In this document: positions 6,594 through 13,618 of the stretch, in pieces
Numbering within the stretch: the first letter of the stretch is position 1
How the letters are laid out: every line of letters starts with the position of its first letter
Virus record (IMG/VR): IMGVR_UViG_3300028394_000366
Location: 1-20,668 of that record
DNA: 20,668 nucleotides
Reading direction: 5' to 3' (one strand)
DNA from: a virus
Program-made: the position numbers and the translations under genes
The notes under the pieces: generated by a model
What the model saw: the letters and a program-made list of their open reading frames with translations, nothing else
Told to the model about the DNA's origin: nothing
Database searches by the model: none

Positions 6594-7454
6594 TCAATCT
6601 TTCATCGCCTGTTTGTTGGCGGTGGCATACATCACGTTTTTAGCACGATCACCATAACGCTCTTTGAATCCGGCCATACCTTTTTTCATCGACTTAACAA
6701 TGTGTTCACGTTTATTCATTTCACCGCCAGTCATGTGACGTTCTTCAATGTCAACTTGGTCAATACCGTTCATTAAATCTGCATCAATAACTTGAATGTC
6801 TTGTTCAACTGATTCTTGCTTAACTGCTTGAACAGATGCTTTTGCAACATCAGCTTGTGGTTTAGTACCAGCTGCACGTTTCTTTGCATCTTCTAAGTCT
6901 TTTACGAATTGTTCTGAATCAGGTTCTTCAATAATCAAATCTTCTTTTTTAATTGATTCAAAGAAAGTCTTTAGACCACCTTCTTTGTAGATGGCAATCA
7001 TCTCAGACATTTTCTTTTTCTTTTTCTCTGCATCAATAGCAGCCAATTCTTTATTTTTTGGTCCGTCTAATACATCAACTGCATGTGGTTCTGGCTTAGA
7101 TGCACCATATGAACGACCTTGAACTTTAGTTGATGGCAAATCAGCCATCTTAACTTCATCAATTTGTTCTTCTTCTTTAACGACTTCTTTTTTATATTTT
7201 GCAGCTAAAGCACCCTTATCAGCTGGAGTGCCACCACCTGCAGCTACTTGACCTTCTTTTGCTGGTGTCATTTCTTCAATCTTTTTCTTTTCACCTTTCA
7301 AGATTTTAAAGTCTTGACCATCAATTTTACCATTGTGGTTCTTATCAAGCTTAACTTGACCGCCTTTTAATTCTTCTTGAATTACTGGTAAACCAGCCAT
7401 GATTCGTGCAGCAACATCTGCAACATCACGGATTTGTTTATTATTTGAGTACAT
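6594..7454 (-). CDS. Lys/Glu-rich protein with EF-hand-like loop, probable head-associated protein
   Basis: This 286-aa protein begins MYSNNKQIRDVADVAARIMAG and then carries VIQEELKGG (IQE at 25-27, a possible prohead protease site). Next is a canonical calcium-binding loop at 37-48, DKNHNGKIDGQD: Asp37, Asn39, Asn41, Gly42, Asp45, Asp48. A long charged, low-complexity middle follows. The C-terminal module (MNKREHIVKSMKKGMAG to ERYGDRAKNVMYATANK, about 245-282) is common at the ends of marine T4-like phage proteins. AGGAG precedes the ATG. It stands between the DUF6321 gene and the 695-aa mosaic in the same direction and shares their composition, so a common role in the head is likely but unproven. 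Confidence 0.75.
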   Translation of the reverse strand: MYSNNKQIRDVADVAARIMAGLPVIQEELKGGQVKLDKNHNGKIDGQDFKILKGEKKKIEEMTPAKEGQVAAGGGTPADKGALAAKYKKEVVKEEEQIDEVKMADLPSTKVQGRSYGASKPEPHAVDVLDGPKNKELAAIDAEKKKKKMSEMIAIYKEGGLKTFFESIKKEDLIIEEPDSEQFVKDLEDAKKRAAGTKPQADVAKASVQAVKQESVEQDIQVIDADLMNGIDQVDIEERHMTGGEMNKREHIVKSMKKGMAGFKERYGDRAKNVMYATANKQAMKD

Positions 7455-7484
7455 TAATTTTCTCCTAGTTTAATTTTTTTATTC

Positions 7485-7781
7485 TTAGCAATTCCAACGG
7501 CGTAATGCTTTATTGATTGGTGAATCAGGATCTCTTGCATTTTCTGGATTAGTCAATCTCTTTTTCATACCACTCATTCTACTGCAAAAAGATTTTCTTC
7601 TGTTTGCATCTTTTGAACCTGCTTTTAGTTTAGATGGATCTTTTGTTACCGCAGTCTTTAACTTTGAGCCTGGATTTTCTCTACGATAGGCATTAACTGC
7701 CTTCTGTGAAAGACCATCTGTTTTATCGGCTTTATTGACTTTACTCCAGTCTTCGGAAATAAAAGATTTAAATGATTTCAT
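7485..7781 (-). CDS. DUF6321-like small basic protein with capsid-targeting-like N-terminus
   Basis: This 98-aa basic protein starts MKSFKSFISEDWSKV, which matches the T4 internal-protein leader MKTYQEFIAEA in length and in the positions of its aromatic and hydrophobic residues and Glu10 (cut motif ISE). The remainder (KTDGLSQKAVNAYRRENPG, then FCSRMSGMKKRLTNPENARD, then NKALRRWNC) matches what I recall as DUF6321, a small Arg/Lys-rich module found in phages and large DNA viruses. The charge would suit DNA binding inside the head. It overlaps the upstream 744-aa gene by four bases (ATGA). Its function is unknown. Confidence 0.8.
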   Translation of the reverse strand: MKSFKSFISEDWSKVNKADKTDGLSQKAVNAYRRENPGSKLKTAVTKDPSKLKAGSKDANRRKSFCSRMSGMKKRLTNPENARDPDSPINKALRRWNC

Positions 7782-10012
7782 ATGAATTTCTTCGCTTTGA
7801 AAGTTTTAAGGTTGATACCAACTCTTTTTAATTCACCTTCTTTTTGGTCACCAATTGATGCACCAGTTTCATCACCAGTCAACTCTTTAATAGTTTTCTT
7901 TTTTGGATCACGATTATATTTGCCGCCAGTTGTCGCAACAGTATTACTTACACCACGACTAAAGTTTTCACCAGAAGATGACATTGATAAACCGGGTTCA
8001 ATACCCATGTCTATAGATTCAATCACTTTTTCTTTCTGTTTTGCCCTAATTTCGGAGAGACTGATTGTTTTCTTACTGGCGAGCGTGTTTGTGGTTTCGG
8101 TGTAATAACCGGAGTCTTTACTTCCACTGGTGTCTGCACTTCCAACACTTGTTCTGGTACTTCCACTTTCGGCAAAGTAACTTGCACCGGTACTTCTACT
8201 GGAACTTCCTGTTTGACTTCCGTAACTGGCTCTTGCACCGGTTTCTTCGTGAATAGGTTCTTTAGATATTTCAACATTTTCATTCTCCTCTTTGATTTTA
8301 ATGGCATAACCATTTTTATATTTAATTACTTCACCATCGTGAGTGTGTGCATGTTTAGCCGCAGAACGGCGTAACAAAAACTTATACACATCACCACTAG
8401 GTTTACGCAGAAGTTTTACCTTCTTTCCTTCGAACAATTCAAGTATATCATCATTCAAGAATTCTTCTTTAACAGTTTTCTTTGCAGAAGTTCCTGTAGT
8501 TGGAACTTTTGGATTTGCAATTGGTTCTTTAGGCACTTCAACAAGTTTATCATGCACAGAACGATATGTGACTTTGCCCTGTTTGCCGTATCTACCAAAA
8601 CCGAAGTATTGTAATCCTAATTTTCTTGCTTGCTCAGCAGCTGCTGAATCAGGATGAGGTGGTTTCTCTGCACCATTTTTTGGTACAGGTAACGTATCTT
8701 TCTTTTCTAACTCTTGTGCAATCCACTCATCTGCTTGTTTTGTTTTTGGTGGTCTTGCAATGAATTCTTTGATGCCCTTAAAGAGTTGCATTAGTTCTTC
8801 TTTTTTTGCCTTTACAACAGCAGGATTGGCACTTCTCAAGTCTTCAGAGTTATCAAACTCCATATAATTTGCACCAAACAACTTTGAATACTCTGCTCTA
8901 GCTCTCTGTACATTGTCCCATTTATCTTTACGGATGTCTTCTGGCACTGTACGACCACCACGCATACCACGTTCTATGTTTCTCTTTTTAGATACTTCAT
9001 CGTGTGTATTAACTACAAGCATAGATGTTTCATATCCAGCTGATTCTAGTTTTTGTTTAATCTTCTTAGTCTTTTCAATGTCATCGCCTGTGCCATTGAT
9101 AATCAAACCATTTCGGCCTACAATTGCAAGACGTTGACGTAATTCTGTAATGTTCTTTGCACGACCACGAACAAGGTTTCTTTTTTCTTCTTCTGACGCA
9201 GGCATCTTCTTATCAAGACTTTCTTTGTCCATCAGAAACTCAAGTGCCTTATCAGAATTCATTTCAACTAGACCATGACCAGCAAGTGTATTGTCTAGTA
9301 CATAGTCTTTGCCTGAACCAGGACCACCAGCTAAAAACACGGCTTTAAAAATGCCATGATCGTGTACACCTTCTGTTAGAAAGATATCATCGAAATCATC
9401 ATTGATATCTTCTTTGACTTGCATACCTTTACGAACATCATGGTACATTTCTTTTGCATGATGTTCTGGTACATGAGATGGAATACCTTTTCTGAATTCT
9501 TTGAAATTACCAGTTTTTGCATGACCTCTCATCTTAGATGCAGACATGCCTGTAGTACCCTCAGCATCAGGATCACGTTCACCTGCATTGTGTACTGTAA
9601 TCTTTTTGAAGTTATACAACGCACCTTCGTGTGTGCCATTGTATTGTGCAAGTTTCTTTTTGTATTCTGGAACCCGATCCGATCCAGCAACCATGTGCAA
9701 GTGAGTTACACCTTTTTTGTGTAACTCAGCTGCATGTTGTAGAAAGGTGGGTTTTTCTTTGCTTGACGTAGAAAGATTCGTATCAGGAAAGAATCTTTTA
9801 GCGTGTTTGAGTTTTTGTTCTGCTGATAAAGGGTTTTTATCTTTATCTTGAGTATGAGATAGAACAACACTGTGCTCGCCGCTGTGTTGTTTAGAGACTT
9901 CTTTGACTTTGTTAACAACCAATTGATGGCCAGTTGTTACCGGATTTGCTCGCATAAAAGTAAAGGTGTGATGTACCTCTTTAGCTTCTCTCAAAAAATC
10001 TCTAAAATTCAT
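7778..10012 (-). CDS. nucleotidyltransferase - P-loop kinase mosaic protein, probable packaged polyprotein
   Basis: This 744-aa protein is modular. (1) Leader MNFRDFLREA with LRE at 7-9. (2) Cytidylyltransferase/NMNAT-like domain, about 15-195: FMRANPVTTGH (19-29) is the HxGH-type motif, then AGSDRVPEY, and GMSASKMR (155-162) replaces ISxTxxR. (3) P-loop kinase domain, about 220-415: Walker A GGPGSGKD (229-236) with Asp where Ser/Thr is usual, followed by Arg-rich segments (IERGMRGGRTVPEDIR). (4) Module KLGLQYFGFGRYGKQGKVTY (464-483). (5) Module GKKVKLLRKPSGDVYKFLL (529-547). (6) Ser/Gly/Thr-rich linker (about 595-645). (7) C-terminal tail after TIKE710. FLTE214-G and LFE528-G lie exactly between modules. 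NTase followed by kinase recalls NadR, but substrates are unknown. A GAGG is six bases before the ATG. Confidence 0.85.
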   Translation of the reverse strand: MNFRDFLREAKEVHHTFTFMRANPVTTGHQLVVNKVKEVSKQHSGEHSVVLSHTQDKDKNPLSAEQKLKHAKRFFPDTNLSTSSKEKPTFLQHAAELHKKGVTHLHMVAGSDRVPEYKKKLAQYNGTHEGALYNFKKITVHNAGERDPDAEGTTGMSASKMRGHAKTGNFKEFRKGIPSHVPEHHAKEMYHDVRKGMQVKEDINDDFDDIFLTEGVHDHGIFKAVFLAGGPGSGKDYVLDNTLAGHGLVEMNSDKALEFLMDKESLDKKMPASEEEKRNLVRGRAKNITELRQRLAIVGRNGLIINGTGDDIEKTKKIKQKLESAGYETSMLVVNTHDEVSKKRNIERGMRGGRTVPEDIRKDKWDNVQRARAEYSKLFGANYMEFDNSEDLRSANPAVVKAKKEELMQLFKGIKEFIARPPKTKQADEWIAQELEKKDTLPVPKNGAEKPPHPDSAAAEQARKLGLQYFGFGRYGKQGKVTYRSVHDKLVEVPKEPIANPKVPTTGTSAKKTVKEEFLNDDILELFEGKKVKLLRKPSGDVYKFLLRRSAAKHAHTHDGEVIKYKNGYAIKIKEENENVEISKEPIHEETGARASYGSQTGSSSRSTGASYFAESGSTRTSVGSADTSGSKDSGYYTETTNTLASKKTISLSEIRAKQKEKVIESIDMGIEPGLSMSSSGENFSRGVSNTVATTGGKYNRDPKKKTIKELTGDETGASIGDQKEGELKRVGINLKTFKAKKFI
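8023..8277 (-). CDS. possible overlapping gene: Pro/Val/Glu-repeat protein
   Basis: Inside the 744-aa gene, in another minus-strand frame, an 84-codon ORF starts at the ATG at 8277-8275 with AGGAG seven bases upstream, better than most SDs here. It reads MLKYLKNLFTKKPVQEPVTE, continues with PVEVPVQV and VEVPEQVLEV type repeats, and ends in a basic tail (SPKLGQNRKKK). In the same stretch the host frame is a Ser/Gly/Thr linker with many AGT, ACC, GCC and TCC codons, unlike the rest of that gene. A short GGAAGT-type DNA repeat explains both low-complexity readings, so the ORF may be an accident. Without homologues I treat it as a candidate only. Confidence 0.35.
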   Translation of the reverse strand: MLKYLKNLFTKKPVQEPVTEVKQEVPVEVPVQVTLPKVEVPEQVLEVQTPVEVKTPVITPKPQTRSPVRKQSVSPKLGQNRKKK

Positions 10013-10033
10013 GCTCCGCCTCTACAGCAGTTG

Positions 10034-10055
10034 TTAATACTCTATTTAGTATTAA
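10034..10055. repeat. 8-bp perfect hairpin between methyltransferase and nucleotidyltransferase genes
   Basis: TTAATACT (10034-10041) and AGTATTAA (10048-10055) are perfect inverted repeats around a 6-base loop. On the minus-strand RNA the 5' arm contains the stop of the methyltransferase gene, and the next ATG lies 21 bases after the 3' arm. There is no T-run after it, so it is not a classic terminator. Arm and loop together include ACTAAATA, a weak (6 of 8) late-promoter match. Confidence 0.5.
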
Positions 10056-10735
10056 TTAGTCCTGATAACTAAAACCTCATCAGATTTAACATATTCATTT
10101 GGATATTCCTGTGGTTCTTTTAAACCAATGTCACCTTTATCAAATACCACAATACTATCATAGACTGACATACATTTTGTGTGTAACGTATAATAATCTG
10201 CATCAATTTGACCTTTAGTGTGTGATGCATTAATTCTATCAACCATCGTTTTAGCAACATTATTGATAGAATCTGGATGACTAATACTTCCACCATGTGA
10301 TGGCCAATAAGCTGCGTGTGTATCTTCAATGAAGTATACTGCTTCTTTTGCAATACGCGGATATAACACTTCAAATGTTTTTCTTACATGGTCAACGTGA
10401 TGACTGCCATCGTCTAATACTACATCAAATTGGCCAAATTCTTGAATCAAACTAGCAAGAAACTTCGGATCAGACTGATCGCCAATACGAACATGTACGC
10501 CATTTTCTTCGTGTTCTTTACATGCAGGATTGATATCAATACCAACAATCACACTATCAGGATGAAAGTACTTCTTCCACATCTGCAATGAACCGCCATT
10601 GAGAATACCAATCTCAAGCATCTTAATTGGTTTCTCTGTCAATGGTTTAAAATGTTTCTCATACACCCAAAAGTAATGAGTCCATTTAGTAATCTTTTTG
10701 CCGGTGTTATTTAACCAATATTCTTGTAAGTCCAT
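10052..10735 (-). CDS. class I SAM-dependent methyltransferase
   Basis: This is 227 aa from the ATG at 10735-10733, which has GAGG five bases upstream and lies just after the previous stop (10743). A longer in-frame start at 10807 would overlap that gene by 65 bases and has no good SD. The SAM-binding motif I is MLEIGILNGGSL (39-50), motif II ends in VGIDINP with Asp67, and FDVVLDDGSHH (103-113) gives the acidic and His residues found in Methyltransf_24 and sugar O-methyltransferases. FIEDTHAAYWPSHGG follows. It is the last gene of the sugar island, so the substrate may be a sugar or a glycan end, but this is inferred from context. A cephalosporin-hydroxylase-like variant of the same fold is the main alternative. 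Confidence 0.85.
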   Translation of the reverse strand: MDLQEYWLNNTGKKITKWTHYFWVYEKHFKPLTEKPIKMLEIGILNGGSLQMWKKYFHPDSVIVGIDINPACKEHEENGVHVRIGDQSDPKFLASLIQEFGQFDVVLDDGSHHVDHVRKTFEVLYPRIAKEAVYFIEDTHAAYWPSHGGSISHPDSINNVAKTMVDRINASHTKGQIDADYYTLHTKCMSVYDSIVVFDKGDIGLKEPQEYPNEYVKSDEVLVIRTN

Positions 10736-10742
10736 AATATCC

Positions 10743-11435
10743 TCAGTAAGTTTCTGTTGCACCTGTTCCGGCCACGATTCCGTCACAATGTAGTTTATCA
10801 AATTCAATCAAATGATCGTGCTTTATATATCTATAGTGGGCGTGTTCAGTATCTAGACCTAATTCTTGCACAGTCTTAAAACAACCCATTAACACACCAA
10901 GATAATCATTTAGTAATGATGGGCAGAATGAATACATTCTTGTAATGAACAAGTAATCATTCTCATTCTTCCATGATGGCATCTTTTTCTTAAACACATA
11001 CTTGCCAAATAAATTATCATATTCTTTGATATCAAAGGAATCGTGTAGTGTACTTCTTGCAGAGAACTTAAAGATTCTTTTAACAGAAGCCATCATGTTA
11101 TTGTCAGTATTACTCATCAACAATCTAAGAGTCTTGAACAATAATACAATTTCTGATTCACTCTTGCGACCATTAGATGCCAACAATTGAATATCAGGAT
11201 CGGTATTCCAACATGCAAGAACATCCACAAGCGGCGCAATCTCTTTCAGTTTGTGTTCTTCTACTGCATTTGGTGATCCATCAGTAAACACAATGATATC
11301 ATTTGGAAAATGTTTACGCAAAGAATGTAAAGAATCCATCGTTTGTTTAAATCTATCTTCTGGTTGTACAACACCAATAACAGGATTTAATGCAGATGTA
11401 ACTATAATTAAATTTTTATCTGGTAATAAGCTCAT
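10743..11435 (-). CDS. putative glycosyltransferase (GT-A-like)
   Basis: This 230-aa protein starts with a beta-strand LIIVTSALNPVIG, continues with a helix and then DIIVFTDGSPNAVEEHKL (46-63), and has FKFSARSTLHDSFDI (122-136). That last block resembles the S/GR-x-x-L-x-D-D-F motif of a group of phage and bacterial glycosyltransferase-like proteins. The C-terminal part has a Cys/His-rich stretch (KHDHLIEFDKLHCDG). No clear DxD is seen, so activity is uncertain. It overlaps the epimerase gene by 20 bases and is followed by the methyltransferase at eight bases. The SD is weak. Its place between sugar genes supports a role in glycan building. Confidence 0.6.
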   Translation of the reverse strand: MSLLPDKNLIIVTSALNPVIGVVQPEDRFKQTMDSLHSLRKHFPNDIIVFTDGSPNAVEEHKLKEIAPLVDVLACWNTDPDIQLLASNGRKSESEIVLLFKTLRLLMSNTDNNMMASVKRIFKFSARSTLHDSFDIKEYDNLFGKYVFKKKMPSWKNENDYLFITRMYSFCPSLLNDYLGVLMGCFKTVQELGLDTEHAHYRYIKHDHLIEFDKLHCDGIVAGTGATETY

Positions 11436-12414
11436 AATTTTTCTTCATTGTTTCTGTCATCAACTTAGATATTGTGATGTTTGGCATCCAACCTAGTTCC
11501 CACAGTGCTTTTACATAAGAACCTAAAGAAAACTTATTGACTTCTCTTTCAACTGCATCTTTAGATATTGATAAATTGTAACTATACCAATATTCTTTTG
11601 AAGGCATAAATTCATACTTTAAATCACCAAATGCGATAACGGCAGATTGAACAACGTCTTTTACAGATGTTAATGTGCCTGTGCATACATTATAGATTTG
11701 TCCTTTTGCTTCTGGTTTATTGACACACAATTCAATCAACTTCACCACATCATCAACATGAACATAATCCCGTTTCTGTTCACCATTTGAGTAGAATGTG
11801 CATGGTTCTCCATTAGCAACTTGCTTTACGATATAATTTAAAAGTGGTGGTGATGGACGATGCACATCTTGCCTTGGCCCAAACACGTTGAAGAATCTTA
11901 GTGTCACAATATCCATATCATAGTTGGTAATATAAGATTGTACTACATCTTCCATTAGTTTCTTTGATAGTGGATAGAACAATGTTGGTTTAACTTGTAG
12001 ATTCTCAAGGAACGGTGCCTCTTCTTCAGTATTACCTTCATAGATGGCCGATGTACTTGCAACAATGGTTCGTTTGACACCAGCATCTTTGGCTGCTTTG
12101 AGAACAGAGGCAGTGCCTGCAACATTGACACTCAAACACTCAGCAGGATTAGATTCACATTCAGGTAAAGATGTTAATGCAGCCAAATGCACAATAACAT
12201 CAGTCTTGTTAAACTGCAAAAGTTCTGTTAGTTTGATTGTTTCACGAATATCAAGTGCAACTGCATCACAGACTTGCTTGTCATTATCATATAGGTTCTC
12301 CATGTAACCATGGCTAAAATCATCTAGTGCAACGACTATATGACCATTCTTAGTCAATTCAATGCATAAGGTTGAACCAATACCACCTGCACCACCAGTA
12401 ATCATTATATTCAT
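11416..12414 (-). CDS. NAD-dependent sugar-nucleotide epimerase/dehydratase (extended SDR)
   Basis: This 332-aa protein is a full-length extended SDR. The NAD-binding motif is GGAGGIG (7-13), with Asp31 in VALDDFSHG to hold the adenosine ribose and VIVHLAALTS (74-82) next. The catalytic residues are Ser/Thr in VASTSAIYEG (118-127) and YPLSK (Tyr147, Lys151). RFFNVFGPRQ follows, with substrate-loop residues after it. This is the UDP-glucose 4-epimerase/WbpP/dTDP-glucose dehydratase superfamily; the exact reaction cannot be told. It acts on nucleotide-activated sugars in the cytoplasm and fits the neighbouring nucleotidyltransferase. It overlaps the coiled-coil gene by four bases. Confidence 0.88.
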   Translation of the reverse strand: MNIMITGGAGGIGSTLCIELTKNGHIVVALDDFSHGYMENLYDNDKQVCDAVALDIRETIKLTELLQFNKTDVIVHLAALTSLPECESNPAECLSVNVAGTASVLKAAKDAGVKRTIVASTSAIYEGNTEEEAPFLENLQVKPTLFYPLSKKLMEDVVQSYITNYDMDIVTLRFFNVFGPRQDVHRPSPPLLNYIVKQVANGEPCTFYSNGEQKRDYVHVDDVVKLIELCVNKPEAKGQIYNVCTGTLTSVKDVVQSAVIAFGDLKYEFMPSKEYWYSYNLSISKDAVEREVNKFSLGSYVKALWELGWMPNITISKLMTETMKKNYELITR

Positions 12415-12596
12415 GCTAATTTATCCACGTTTTGGCCATTTCTATTCATTTCACGATTCAATTTCAACCTATTTTCTTCAAGTTGTTTCAATCTATCATC
12501 AAGACGCCTTCTCTCCATAATTAATGCATCATGCTGTTTTTCTATTTGATGTTTTTCAAGTTGCCGAACTTGTTGTTGTACTCTTTCTATTTTCAA
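12411..12596 (-). CDS. 61-aa coiled-coil protein
   Basis: This short, highly charged protein is predicted to be one continuous helix: VQQQVRQLEKHQIEKQHDAL followed by RRRLDDRLKQLEEN with Leu/Ile at heptad spacing. It overlaps both neighbours by four bases (ATGA), which argues that it is a real, coupled gene and not noise. It has no membrane segment. A role as an adaptor or oligomerisation piece for the sugar enzymes is possible but not supported by more than position. Confidence 0.7.
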   Translation of the reverse strand: MKIERVQQQVRQLEKHQIEKQHDALIMERRRLDDRLKQLEENRLKLNREMNRNGQNVDKLA

Positions 12597-13618
12597 AGCA
12601 TTTCTCCTAGTGTATCAGTATCTCGTTTAAGATTAATTGCAACTGCGGATGGATATGGATTAGAGTTTGCATAATCATTAATCACAACTCGGCAAGAATG
12701 ATTTGCTTCCATGATTAGAATATACTCTTTAAATCCCAACTCATCTAAAATATTTCGTGTGTAACTCTCATACTTATTCTTACGAGCAGTTACAAACACC
12801 AGTTTGCAACCACGGGATTGTTCTTTCAATAATACAGCCACATTACCCACAATCGGTTCATATGGTGCATCGTGAAAGTCTTTAGTCTTAATTATTGTGC
12901 CGTCAATGTCGCAGAAGTATGTTGGCTTGTCATTGTACTTGAACCAATCATCGGCAGTACCCACATCAACAAAGTTCTCAACTTCTTTTTCTGTAAATAC
13001 TCGGTCATTTGAAATCATGTAATCAATAATGTTAGATACAAAAATTTCTGAAGTAGAACTGTCTTTTAGTGTTTCAAACGTATCAACATATTCACCAATA
13101 CTCGCAAACTGATAACCACCAACACAGAAAGAATCACTTACAATTTGTTTTTCAACAACAGAAGTAATGATACCTTGTTCATTAGTAATGGTGTAACTCT
13201 TTGCAGGTGCATTACGAATATCAGGATTCTTTGACAACTTAGAAACATAAATTGCATTACCATCAATCAAATCTGTATCATAAAACCCATCACAATCTTT
13301 AATTAACATCGGTGAAACTGATGTGAAGGAATACTCAGCCTTCATTATGGCCTGATAGACTGTATCAGCAGGACCACTGGTCGGTTCATCTAGTACAACG
13401 ATGTTAACTTTGTCACCAAAGGCATCACGCAATTTATTCTCTGCGTTAAACTTTTCATTATGTTGTTTTAAAATAGCAATTGTGATGTTGTGTTTGCCAA
13501 TAAAATGTTTGGCTGCATTCTCAATCATCAACTTGCCGCTGTAATCAGTCAACAAATATTTTGGTCTTAGGTTAGGAAACCTAGTAGATAGACCCGCACA
13601 TGGCATAATTATTTCCAT
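12593..13618 (-). CDS. sugar nucleotidyltransferase fused to HAD-type phosphatase
   Basis: This 341-aa bifunctional protein has two domains. Residues 1-225 are a GT-A nucleotidyltransferase: MPCAGLSTRFPNLRPKYLL (5-23) has the Gly, Arg and Lys of the NTP-binding loop, SGPADTVYQA (81-90) follows, and KDCDGFYD (107-114) holds the metal-binding Asp. VGGYQFASI and FVDVGTADDW follow, as in sugar-1-phosphate nucleotidyltransferases. Residues about 233-330 are a HAD domain: DIDGT (237-241) with the nucleophile and acid Asp, FVTARK (275-280), and VVINDYANSNPY (311-322) with the motif IV acid. HAD domains commonly remove phosphate. Together they could make an NDP-sugar in two steps. The gene overlaps the APH-type kinase gene by ten bases. 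Confidence 0.85.
   Translation of the reverse strand: MEIIMPCAGLSTRFPNLRPKYLLTDYSGKLMIENAAKHFIGKHNITIAILKQHNEKFNAENKLRDAFGDKVNIVVLDEPTSGPADTVYQAIMKAEYSFTSVSPMLIKDCDGFYDTDLIDGNAIYVSKLSKNPDIRNAPAKSYTITNEQGIITSVVEKQIVSDSFCVGGYQFASIGEYVDTFETLKDSSTSEIFVSNIIDYMISNDRVFTEKEVENFVDVGTADDWFKYNDKPTYFCDIDGTIIKTKDFHDAPYEPIVGNVAVLLKEQSRGCKLVFVTARKNKYESYTRNILDELGFKEYILIMEANHSCRVVINDYANSNPYPSAVAINLKRDTDTLGEML

Noticed and set aside
7782-8105. 107-codon plus-strand ORF opposite the end of the 744-aa gene
   Set aside because: No SD, and its composition follows from the complementary strand.
8049-8250. Tandem repeat array as a regulatory element
   Set aside because: The GGAAGT-like repeat is irregular and lies within a coding linker, so a separate regulatory role is not supported.
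10034-10055. Rho-independent terminator
   Set aside because: The hairpin is AT-only apart from one GC pair and is not followed by a T-run.
10736-10807. Longer methyltransferase start at 10807
   Set aside because: It overlaps the previous gene by 65 bases without an SD; the ATG at 10735 has GAGG at five bases and begins right after the previous stop.
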